DNA from: Trueperella sp.
GTDB lineage: Bacteria; Actinomycetota; Actinomycetes; Actinomycetales; Actinomycetaceae
Length of the DNA stretch: 7,499 nt
NCBI GenBank assembly: GCA_012727825.1
Contig: JAAYGH010000215.1
Span: forward strand, 1-7,499
Direction: 5' to 3'
Part shown: positions 1 to 5,312 of the stretch, one piece after another
Layout of the letters: every line of letters starts with the position of its first letter
How positions within the stretch are numbered: position 1 is the first letter of the stretch
The notes under the pieces: model-generated
The model's database searches: none
Told to the model about the DNA's origin: nothing
The model's input: only the letters and a program-made list of their open reading frames with translations
Translations under genes and position numbers: made by a program

Positions 1-859
1 CGGACGAGCTCACGGTCATGTGGCGAATTCCGGTGGTACGGAGGATGTCACGGGCAAACTCGTGGGCTCGCTGCCTGTCTCGTTCAAGGTCTCGGCGAAG
101 TTGCTGATCGTCGCGCAGGAAGGCAGGGATTTCAGAACCGTCAAGCGCGTCGACCATGTGGCGGACACCCCGGGCGGCGACGGGCATATCGGCTACCCGC
201 ATGACGAGTACTTCATGCTTCGTCCGAATGCGGCGCAGGGTGTGCCCGTCGGGCAGGTCCGGCCAGTATTCGTCGGTGATGACGAGGAGCAGGGCGCGCG
301 GTTGCGGGACGCGCAAAACTTCTTCGAGCATGGCCGAGACCGCTGACGTGCCAGTGGTGGTGTCGAAACGTTCTTGGGCGGAGTCAAGTGAGAAGTCGAG
401 GTGGTTGTTGCCGTTGCGGGCGGGCATCCGGGTGACGCCATCGGTGTCGCCGTACACGACACTGAGCCGGTCGCCGCGATGAATCGCAAGGTAGCCGAGG
501 ATGTCGGCAGCGAACATCGCAATGTCTGCCTTCACCTCACCCGAGGGAGCGGCGCCCTTCATCTCGCGGCCCGTGTCAATCACGAGCTGCGTGTACATGT
601 CCGACTCACGCTCAAAACGACGAATGATCGGGTGCCCCGCGCGAGCCGACGTGTTCCAGTCAATATCTGACACGTCGTCGCCGTGTTGGTAATCAACCAG
701 ATCCTCAAAGTCGTGTCCGTGACCCGTGAAGATCGAGGCGTGATGCCCTTCAAACATTCCGGAGGCACGCCGAATCACTGGCAACGCGACCTTCGCGCGC
801 ACAAGGGCCGCGCGCGTTGCATTGGATTGATCGGAAAGTCGCCTCACTGGATCACTCAA
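1..859 (-). CDS. DUF58 domain protein, partner of MoxR (C-terminus cut by window edge)
   Basis: The frame is open for 286 codons from a TTG at 859 to base 1, so only the C-terminal tail is missing; soluble DUF58 proteins are usually about 300 residues. The family core is clear: a GHHASIFTGHGHDFEDL segment at residues 38-54, then the hallmark GDDVSDIDWNTSARAG at 60-75 and RRFERE at 80-85. Residues 92-99 (LVIDTGRE) begin a von Willebrand factor A-like fold with a degenerate metal-binding motif, and 190-196 (LLLVITD) is a second core strand. No membrane segment is visible, so it is probably cytosolic. The gene lies 16 nt behind moxR on the same strand, the usual MoxR-DUF58 operon order; such pairs are thought to act in assembly or activation of other proteins, but the target here is unknown. 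The start is uncertain: TTG at 859 has GGGAG only 1 nt upstream, whereas GTG at 847 has it 13 nt upstream. The reading frame and family are secure. Confidence 0.9.
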   Translation of the reverse strand, partial: MSDPVRRLSDQSNATRAALVRAKVALPVIRRASGMFEGHHASIFTGHGHDFEDLVDYQHGDDVSDIDWNTSARAGHPIIRRFERESDMYTQLVIDTGREMKGAAPSGEVKADIAMFAADILGYLAIHRGDRLSVVYGDTDGVTRMPARNGNNHLDFSLDSAQERFDTTTGTSAVSAMLEEVLRVPQPRALLLVITDEYWPDLPDGHTLRRIRTKHEVLVMRVADMPVAARGVRHMVDALDGSEIPAFLRDDQQLRRDLERDRQRAHEFARDILRTTGIRHMTVSSS

Positions 860-875
860 TCTCCCGGCCGCGAGC
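860..875 (-). other. moxR-DUF58 intergenic gap
   Basis: Only 16 nt separate the moxR stop from the TTG candidate of the DUF58 gene (28 nt from the GTG candidate). The gap contains GGGAG at 861-865, the only Shine-Dalgarno-like stretch here. No terminator or promoter is visible, so the two genes are probably co-transcribed and translated in close succession. Confidence 0.6.
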
Positions 876-1877
876 CTACGGGGTAGGAACAGCCTGAAAG
901 ACGGCGTCAATCAGAGATTCGGGCGTGACGTTGTTCGCCAGGGCGTCGTATGTGCGCACGAGGCGGTGGCGAAGAGTTTCGTGGCGGAGGCGCGTGATGT
1001 CTTCAGGGACGACGTAGTTGCGGCCATCCTGCAACGCGAGCGCCTGGCCCACCTGCATGAGGGCGAGTCCGCCACGCGGGGATGATCCCACGCGCACGTA
1101 CTTCTGAAATTCGGATAGCGGGCGCGGGCCCTGACCGCGCGTGGTGTTAATGATGTCCACGATGTAGCGCTTAATCGACTCGTCCACATACACGCGGCGG
1201 GCCACGCCCTGCAGGTAGAGCACGTCGTCGGTGGAAATTGCTTCCACGCCATCGGGGTGGCCGAAGGTGCCCTCTGCCGTCTTTGTCAGGATGTCGAATT
1301 CTTCGTCCGGCTTCGGGTAGGTGAGGACCTCCTTGAGGAGGAAGCGATCCATCTGAGCCTCGGGCAGGACGTAGGTGCCCTCTTCTTCAATCGGGTTCTG
1401 GGTCGCCATCACCATGAACGGATTAGGTAGCTTGTAAATGGTGCCGCCGATCGAGGTCTGGCGTTCCTGCATCGACTCAAGCATCGCCGACTGGGTCTTT
1501 GCCGAGGATCGATTGATCTCGTCGAGGAGCACCATGTTCGCGTGCACCGGGCCGAGCTGAGTTGAGAACTCGCCTGTCTCATACGAATAGATCTGTGTGC
1601 CCACGATGTCGTTCGGCATGAGATCCGGCGTGCACTGAATGCGCGAAAACGACCCGGAGATTGCGTCCGCAAGTGTCACAGCCGCCGTCGTCTTCGCAAG
1701 ACCTGGCACCGATTCAAGTAGCACGTGCCCACGGGCAATCAAGGTCGTGATCAAGGCTCGCGAGAGGTCGGCCTGCCCCACCACGCGACCTTCGAAGATA
1801 GATCTCACCCGACCAATGAGGTCAGAAGCTTTGGCCATTTCGTCGTCATCAAACTGACCACTGGCGAGTGCGTGCAT
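876..1877 (-). CDS. MoxR-family AAA+ ATPase
   Basis: This 333-residue ATPase shows the complete MoxR motif set. Walker A is ESVPGLAKT at 55-63 with K62. Walker B is MVLLDE at 115-120. Sensor 1 is ATQN at 158-161. The likely arginine finger is in MDRF (R178) and sensor 2 is in GSSPRGG (R268). MoxR proteins are cytosolic hexameric ATPases that act as chaperone-like factors, typically with a VWA or DUF58 partner, and such a partner follows directly downstream. The ATG at 1877 was chosen because AAGGA lies 6 nt upstream. Longer in-frame starts at 1943 and 1913 exist, but they have poorer ribosome-binding context, add residues unlike the family, and lie on or upstream of a good -10 box (TAGAAT). 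The length is normal for the family (about 320-350). The substrate cannot be told from this sequence. Confidence 0.95.
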   Translation of the reverse strand: MHALASGQFDDDEMAKASDLIGRVRSIFEGRVVGQADLSRALITTLIARGHVLLESVPGLAKTTAAVTLADAISGSFSRIQCTPDLMPNDIVGTQIYSYETGEFSTQLGPVHANMVLLDEINRSSAKTQSAMLESMQERQTSIGGTIYKLPNPFMVMATQNPIEEEGTYVLPEAQMDRFLLKEVLTYPKPDEEFDILTKTAEGTFGHPDGVEAISTDDVLYLQGVARRVYVDESIKRYIVDIINTTRGQGPRPLSEFQKYVRVGSSPRGGLALMQVGQALALQDGRNYVVPEDITRLRHETLRHRLVRTYDALANNVTPESLIDAVFQAVPTP

Positions 1878-1883
1878 GTTACT

Positions 1884-1888
1884 TCCTT
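1884..1888 (-). promoter_or_regulatory. Ribosome binding site of moxR (decides the start)
   Basis: On the minus strand AAGGA lies 6 nt before the ATG at 1877, a near-ideal Shine-Dalgarno arrangement. It favours the 333-residue protein over the longer readings from 1943 or 1913. Confidence 0.75.
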
Positions 1889-1911
1889 GCAGTTGAGGAA
1901 TGTCCGTTGCC

Positions 1912-1917
1912 ATTCTA
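1912..1917 (-). promoter_or_regulatory. Candidate -10 box for the moxR operon
   Basis: TAGAAT on the minus strand matches TATAAT at five of six positions. Transcription from it would begin near 1905 and give a leader of about 28 nt that still contains the AAGGA site. No good -35 hexamer is seen at 16-18 nt spacing, which is common in actinobacterial promoters but leaves the call tentative. If real, the ATG codons at 1943 and 1913 could not be used from this transcript. Confidence 0.4.
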
Positions 1918-1977
1918 AAGGGCAACACGCGAGGATTCATCACCCGGCAAGCGGACGCACGGGTCCAACTCGTGGAT

Positions 1978-1983
1978 TAGTAT
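1978..1983 (+). promoter_or_regulatory. Weak candidate -10 box for the six-cysteine protein gene
   Basis: TAGTAT matches TATAAT at four of six positions and lies 38 nt before the downstream ATG, leaving room for a short leader with its AAGGAG site. No -35 hexamer is recognisable at the usual distance. It shares the 144-nt divergent region with the moxR promoter candidate. Confidence 0.25.
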
Positions 1984-2010
1984 GGCGGCAAGCTCACTAT
2001 TGCCACGTAC

Positions 2011-2016
2011 AAGGAG
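2011..2016 (+). promoter_or_regulatory. Ribosome binding site of the six-cysteine protein gene
   Basis: AAGGAG with a 5-nt spacer before the ATG at 2022 is a strong Shine-Dalgarno sequence. The reading frame stays open upstream as far as 1725, inside moxR on the other strand. This site, and the transmembrane segment that starts about 22 residues after the ATG, fix the true start at 2022. Confidence 0.85.
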
Positions 2017-2021
2017 TCCCC

Positions 2022-2663
2022 ATGACTGACAACTGGCTACCCGATCACGGGGAAGACCCGGCCCCTTCTCAGCCGAAGTCACGCGGACCCCTCTATTTCC
2101 TCATCGCCTCCGCCGCCATTTTATTCCTCGTCGTCACGTTCATCTTCTATACGAACGTCATCGGCCAGGGCCGGGACCTGGGCGACGACGGCGAGACGCC
2201 GGCGCCCCCTGCAGGCGCGGCAACAGTCGAGGCGAGTGCCGAGCCCACTGACACGACGCCGACCGAGGAGCCTTCACCGAGCGAGGAACCCTCACCAACC
2301 GAGGAACCTACCCCTGTTCGCCCCGCACCCGAGGGCGCGATCGAAGCAGTTGCCTTCACCACCCCGGCGTCTAACATTCACTGCCGGATCAACAACGCCA
2401 ACGTCGAATGCTCGATCTACGTCTACGACTACCCATCGCCCGGCCAGTGCGAGGGCATCACCGCCACCTACTCCGTGGGAGCCGAGGGTGAGGTTGACGC
2501 CGACTGCCAGTACTTCGTGCGCACCAACGCAATCTACGACTACGGCACAGCCGTTGCCCTCAACGGGTTCGCATGCACGCTCGAACAGGACGGCGTGACC
2601 TGCTGGTCCGAGATGTCCGGACACGGGTTCAATCTGACGCGGGCTACCGATCGAATTTTCTAA
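2022..2663 (+). CDS. Membrane-anchored secreted-domain protein with six cysteines (DUF6636-like)
   Basis: This 213-residue protein has three parts. Residues 1-21 are a hydrophilic cytoplasmic tail, and about 24-48 form a single transmembrane helix (LYFLIASAAILFLVV and on). Residues 50-105 are an acidic Pro/Thr/Glu stalk with hexapeptide repeats. Residues 108-213 are a compact extracellular domain with six cysteines (121, 130, 143, 162, 185, 194), enough for three disulfides. Its FTTPASNIHC opening and GVTCW...GHGFNLTRA ending match a pattern I know from small actinobacterial cell-envelope proteins (FxTPSGNIxC ... GVTCWxxxTGHGFxLxRA), Pfam DUF6636 as I recall. The family has no established function. 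The single helix with no lipobox cysteine suggests a type II orientation with the domain outside the cell. The gene is divergent from moxR. The start is well supported by AAGGAG; the family name is moderately sure. Confidence 0.85.
   Translation: MTDNWLPDHGEDPAPSQPKSRGPLYFLIASAAILFLVVTFIFYTNVIGQGRDLGDDGETPAPPAGAATVEASAEPTDTTPTEEPSPSEEPSPTEEPTPVRPAPEGAIEAVAFTTPASNIHCRINNANVECSIYVYDYPSPGQCEGITATYSVGAEGEVDADCQYFVRTNAIYDYGTAVALNGFACTLEQDGVTCWSEMSGHGFNLTRATDRIF
2265..2318 (+). repeat. 18-bp in-gene tandem repeat encoding EEPSPS-type hexapeptides
   Basis: Three successive 18-nt units (2265-2282, 2283-2300 and a diverged 2301-2318) encode EEPSPS, EEPSPT and EEPTPV in the stalk of the membrane-anchored protein. 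Each unit begins GAGGA(G/A)CC. Such in-frame repeats extend a wall-spanning linker and can vary in copy number between strains by slippage. Confidence 0.8.
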
Positions 2664-2680
2664 CGGCGCCGCGTCTTCTG

Positions 2681-2712
2681 GGCAGCTAGGCAGCCAGGCC
2701 GCTAGGCAGCTA
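2681..2712. repeat. Four tandem 8-bp repeats before the YwiC-like gene
   Basis: The units are GGCAGCTA (2681), GGCAGCCA (2689), GGCCGCTA (2697) and GGCAGCTA (2705). The first and last are identical and the middle two each differ by one base. The block lies in the 94-nt spacer, 46 nt before the ATG of the YwiC-like gene and just upstream of its putative promoter. It could be a slippage tract or a set of sites for a protein contacting DNA every 8 bp. Only 4-bp stems can be drawn, and no U-tract follows, so I do not call a terminator. Confidence 0.8.
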
Positions 2713-2744
2713 GACGAGCTTGGGCGAAACCTTGCGCGAGCGAG

Positions 2745-2750
2745 TACCAT
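2745..2750 (+). promoter_or_regulatory. Candidate -10 box giving a leaderless mRNA for the YwiC-like gene
   Basis: TACCAT fits the TAnnnT pattern and ends 7 nt before the ATG at 2758, so transcription would start at or next to the start codon. A possible -35 (TTGGGC, 2720-2725) is 19 nt upstream, which is long. No Shine-Dalgarno sequence lies at a usable distance before this ATG, consistent with leaderless initiation. Confidence 0.45.
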
Positions 2751-2757
2751 CGCAGGC

Positions 2758-3777
2758 ATGACCGACCACCACCCGCCCTACGAACAGTCTGCATCTATCA
2801 CGCCCGCACGCACGCCTTCCACAAGGCGTGGCAAACCTGCTCGCAAGCGACCCAGCCCCGGCTGGATTCCGAACTACCACGGCGCGTGGGCGATGATCAC
2901 CGTGCCAGTGCTTCTGGGCGTGATACTTGGCGGTTTCGTTTGGGAACACCTCATGCTGTTGGGCCTGTGGTGGGTGGGATACTTCGCCTTCTTCGCCACG
3001 GGCATGTGGTTGAGGTCTAAACGCAGAGCGCGGTACTTCCCACCGGTTCGTGCCTATGTTCTGGGCACCGTGCCGTTTGCGATTGGCGTGCTAGTGACCG
3101 CGCCGTACGCAGTCTGGTGGATCCCACTGTTCCTGCCACTCATCGCAACCACCGTGTGGGCGTCGATGAACCGCAAAGACCGATCGATGGTCAACAACAT
3201 AGCCACGGTGGGCGCGGCCGGTCTGACGCTACCGGTTGCTTACGACATCGGCACCGGCGGGCAGGGCGGTCTGTGGGGCACAGGCCTCCTCATGGACACG
3301 CTGCCTCACTGGCCCGGCCTCGGATCACAAGGCTCGGATGCCACCTTGACCGCGGCCGCTGACACCGCATTCGGCGCCCTCGGTTCATCTGACCCAACAC
3401 TCATTTCGCTCGCCATGTTCCCCGGCTCATCTGCGAACGGCGAGCTCACCGGTTGGCTATGGACGTGGCTCGTGACCCTCGTGGTCGCCTGGTACTTCCT
3501 CGGCACAGTCTTCTACGTGAAGACGAACATTCGCGAGCGCGGAGAGCGCGGCTGGCTCATCGCCACCACGGTCTTCCACGGCGTCGGAATGGTCTTCGTT
3601 GTGGCACTCGCGGCCATCGGCCTGTTCTCGTGGTGGCTGGCCGCGCTATGGGTGATTATTTTCTTGCGGGCACTGCTCGTGCCGATTTACGGCCAGCGAG
3701 AAGGATGGCTCTCAGCCAAGGCGATCGGAATCGGCGAAGTCGTTGTGTCGATCGCCCTCGTCTTCACGATTCTTTAG
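2758..3777 (+). CDS. YwiC-like family multi-pass membrane protein
   Basis: This 339-residue protein belongs to the YwiC-like family, named after Bacillus subtilis YwiC and common in actinobacteria; its function is unknown. The family signature WIPNYHGAWAMITVP is at 36-50, following a basic, hydrophilic cytoplasmic tail of about 35 residues. Hydrophobic segments lie at about 45-60, 65-83, 99-117, 118-135, 145-162, 233-254, 268-291, 292-310 and 322-339. The conserved FYVKTNIRERGERGW loop is at 252-266. Between the fifth and sixth segments sits a stretch of about 70 residues (162-230), rich in Gly, Ser, Ala and Leu; I remember family members of roughly 240-260 residues with only a short connection there. 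The gene probably has its own leaderless promoter, and its 3' end overlaps the convergent aminotransferase gene by 4 nt. The family call is firm; the role is not known. Confidence 0.88.
   Translation: MTDHHPPYEQSASITPARTPSTRRGKPARKRPSPGWIPNYHGAWAMITVPVLLGVILGGFVWEHLMLLGLWWVGYFAFFATGMWLRSKRRARYFPPVRAYVLGTVPFAIGVLVTAPYAVWWIPLFLPLIATTVWASMNRKDRSMVNNIATVGAAGLTLPVAYDIGTGGQGGLWGTGLLMDTLPHWPGLGSQGSDATLTAAADTAFGALGSSDPTLISLAMFPGSSANGELTGWLWTWLVTLVVAWYFLGTVFYVKTNIRERGERGWLIATTVFHGVGMVFVVALAAIGLFSWWLAALWVIIFLRALLVPIYGQREGWLSAKAIGIGEVVVSIALVFTIL
3774..3777. other. Interlocked convergent stop codons
   Basis: The four bases TTAG serve both strands: TAG at 3775-3777 ends the YwiC-like gene and the complement of TTA at 3774-3776 (TAA) ends the aminotransferase gene. 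There is no intergenic space, so any terminator for either transcript must lie inside the opposing coding region. Confidence 0.95.
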
Positions 3778-4829
3778 GCACGGAACTTCTTGTAGGCGCG
3801 AACCAACCTGAGCGATGCTTGTGGCTCAGCGACCGTCACACGCACGCCCTCATCGGCGAAGGTCCGCACCACGATCTTCTCCTCGGCACAAAACCGCGCA
3901 AACCTTTCCGCCTCTTCACCAAGGTTAAACCACACGAAATTTCCCTGCGGTTCCGGCCCATTCCATTCGAGAGCGCGTAGCGCGCGCACGAGCTTCTCGC
4001 GCTCCTTAACGATTGTCGCAACGCGCCGATCCACGGCCGGCCGCTCTTGGAGGGCCGCCACTGCGGCGGTCTGGGCAAGCATGTTCACCCCAAACGGTGT
4101 TGCCACCTTGGTAAACCCTGCCATGACGTCGGCCGCACCAAGTGCATATCCCACGCGGATTCCTGCCAGGCCATACGCCTTGGAAAAGGTCCGTAACGAG
4201 ATGGCGTTCGGGAACTCCCGGGTCAGTTCGATGCCGCGCACCGGGTTGTCCATCGCCACGAAATCCACATAGGCCTCGTCAATAAGCACTGGGATCTCGC
4301 TTGGTACCGACCGCATGAAACGGTGTAGCTCCTCGTGGGTGAGCGCCGCGCCCGTCGGGTTATTTGGCGTGCATACCATCACGGCCCGAGTCCTGTGGGT
4401 GATGGCATCGAGCATCGCCGCCAAATCCGGCTTGCCATCTGCGCGCACCGGAACAGGAACTGGCGTGCCACCGGCCACCCTGATTGCGATCGGGTACGCC
4501 TCGAAAGACCGCCACGGCATGACGACCTCAGACCCGGCTGTGCATACCGCCGTCAAAAACTTCTCAATAAGGGCGGTTGAACCGTTACCCACCACCACGT
4601 TGGCCACGGAGGTCTCGTGATACGCAGCAATCGCTTCACGCAGCAAGGTATTGCCCATGTCGGGATAATTGCCCAGTTGCCCTATGCGCCCCGACACTGC
4701 CGCCGCAACGCCGGGTAACGTGGGAAAGGGCATTTCGTTGGACGAGACCTTAATAACGTCTGGGTCTTCAGGGTTTTTCCCGGCTACATAGGCGGGAAGG
4801 TCTGCAATGTCGGGGCGGAAGTATGTCAT
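3774..4829 (-). CDS. pat: Aromatic amino acid aminotransferase (Pat/HisC2 type)
   Basis: This 351-residue class I/II PLP-dependent aminotransferase has all the key residues: phosphate-site loop GNGST (81-85), N157 in NNPTG, D184 and Y187 in DEAYV, Schiff-base K217 in RTFSKAYGLAG, R225, and substrate carboxylate-binding R330 in GVRVTV. It belongs to the histidinol-phosphate aminotransferase family. The N-terminus (RPDIADLPAYVAGK, VSSNE) and MPWRSFEAYP at 104-113 closely follow mycobacterial Pat (formerly HisC2; VFGWRSFELYP there, from memory), which transaminates phenylalanine, tyrosine and tryptophan keto acids. Other his genes are absent nearby, also favouring Pat over HisC, though a dual role is possible. 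The ATG at 4829 has no good Shine-Dalgarno sequence; a weak -10-like CAAGAT ends 6 nt before it. It is cytosolic and probably monocistronic. Confidence 0.93.
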   Translation of the reverse strand: MTYFRPDIADLPAYVAGKNPEDPDVIKVSSNEMPFPTLPGVAAAVSGRIGQLGNYPDMGNTLLREAIAAYHETSVANVVVGNGSTALIEKFLTAVCTAGSEVVMPWRSFEAYPIAIRVAGGTPVPVPVRADGKPDLAAMLDAITHRTRAVMVCTPNNPTGAALTHEELHRFMRSVPSEIPVLIDEAYVDFVAMDNPVRGIELTREFPNAISLRTFSKAYGLAGIRVGYALGAADVMAGFTKVATPFGVNMLAQTAAVAALQERPAVDRRVATIVKEREKLVRALRALEWNGPEPQGNFVWFNLGEEAERFARFCAEEKIVVRTFADEGVRVTVAEPQASLRLVRAYKKFRA

Positions 4830-4835
4830 GGTCTT

Positions 4836-4841
4836 ATCTTG
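4836..4841 (-). promoter_or_regulatory. Weak -10-like box before the aminotransferase gene
   Basis: On the minus strand CAAGAT ends 6 nt before the ATG at 4829. It matches TATAAT at only three positions, including the important second A and final T. Its position, not its sequence, is the argument: it equals the spacing of the better boxes upstream of the YwiC-like, holin-family and purB genes. An AAGGG further upstream, about 13 nt from the ATG, is a poor Shine-Dalgarno alternative. Confidence 0.2.
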
Positions 4842-4892
4842 CCCTTAATTCACCCCAAGCGCATCGTCCACCCACGACCCGCGATCACGCCG

Positions 4893-4898
4893 TAAAGT
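4893..4898 (+). promoter_or_regulatory. Candidate -10 box giving a leaderless mRNA for the holin-family gene
   Basis: TAAAGT fits TAnnnT and ends exactly 6 nt before the ATG at 4905, placing transcription start at the start codon. No -35 hexamer is evident and no Shine-Dalgarno sequence precedes the ATG. The box lies in a 75-nt divergent spacer shared with the aminotransferase gene. Confidence 0.5.
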
Positions 4899-4904
4899 AG
4901 AAGC

Positions 4905-5312
4905 ATGAACTTTCTCATTTCAGCGGCGGTGAACGCCGTCGCGCTCTGGGTCACCACCCTGCTGCTTTCGGGCGTCGCGCTCGAGGGCTCGGTGCCGGCT
5001 GACTCATTCCTCGCAGACATCGGCACGACTGGCCAGCAGGCGGTCTACTTCCTGCTCGCGGGAGCAATCTTGGGCATCGTCAACATGCTCGTCCGCCCGA
5101 TCGTCAAATTTTTCTCCTTCCCCTTCTACCTCCTGACCCTTGGCCTGTTCTTCGTCGTCGTCAACGCACTCATGATCATGCTGACGGCGTGGACGACCGG
5201 CTTCTTCGACCTCTCCCTCGTCGTGGACTCCTTCTGGTGGGCTCTGGTCGCCGGCATCATCGTCGGCGTCATTAATTGGTTCCTCGGCGCGGTCCTGCCG
5301 GAGCGCGATTAG
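4905..5312 (+). CDS. Phage holin 4_2 (DUF360) family small membrane protein
   Basis: This 135-residue, very hydrophobic protein has four predicted membrane helices, at about 3-25, 46-64, 70-96 and 108-129. The family signature is the central stretch around GIVNMLVRPIVKFFSFPFY (57-75) followed by LLTLGLFFVVVNALM. This matches the Phage_holin_4_2 family (formerly DUF360; a YvlD-like protein in Bacillus). Despite the Pfam name most members are chromosomal proteins of unknown function, not phage lysis proteins, and nothing else here is phage-like. It probably sits in the cytoplasmic membrane. The ATG is supported by the leaderless-type -10 box. Its 3' end abuts or overlaps the fructosamine-kinase-like gene, so the two are likely co-transcribed. 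Confidence 0.88.
   Translation: MNFLISAAVNAVALWVTTLLLSGVALEGSVPADSFLADIGTTGQQAVYFLLAGAILGIVNMLVRPIVKFFSFPFYLLTLGLFFVVVNALMIMLTAWTTGFFDLSLVVDSFWWALVAGIIVGVINWFLGAVLPERD
5300..5303 (+). promoter_or_regulatory. Shine-Dalgarno-like GGAG before the atypical kinase start
   Basis: GGAG lies inside the last codons of the holin-family gene, 4 nt before the ATT at 5308 and 10 nt before the ATT at 5314. It is the only plausible ribosome binding site for the kinase N-terminus that homology predicts. Confidence 0.4.

Noticed and set aside
20..670. Plus-strand open frames over the first 700 bases.
   Set aside because: They lie opposite the DUF58 gene, whose minus-strand frame carries recognisable family motifs; the plus frames encode nothing family-like.
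1878..1943. Longer MoxR reading from ATG at 1943 or 1913.
   Set aside because: Neither has a good ribosome binding site; AAGGA is placed for the ATG at 1877 and the -10 candidate would lie at or downstream of these codons.
1725..2021. N-terminal extension of the six-cysteine protein to an ATG at 1725.
   Set aside because: The extension runs antisense to moxR and would place about 120 hydrophilic residues before the membrane helix. AAGGAG before ATG 2022 marks the real start.
2664..2757. Rho-independent terminator after the six-cysteine gene.
   Set aside because: The tandem repeats form only about 4-bp stems and no T-run follows.
4905..5312. Prophage remnant, because of the holin family name.
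   Set aside because: This Pfam family is mostly chromosomal, and no endolysin, structural, integrase or attachment-site sequence is nearby.
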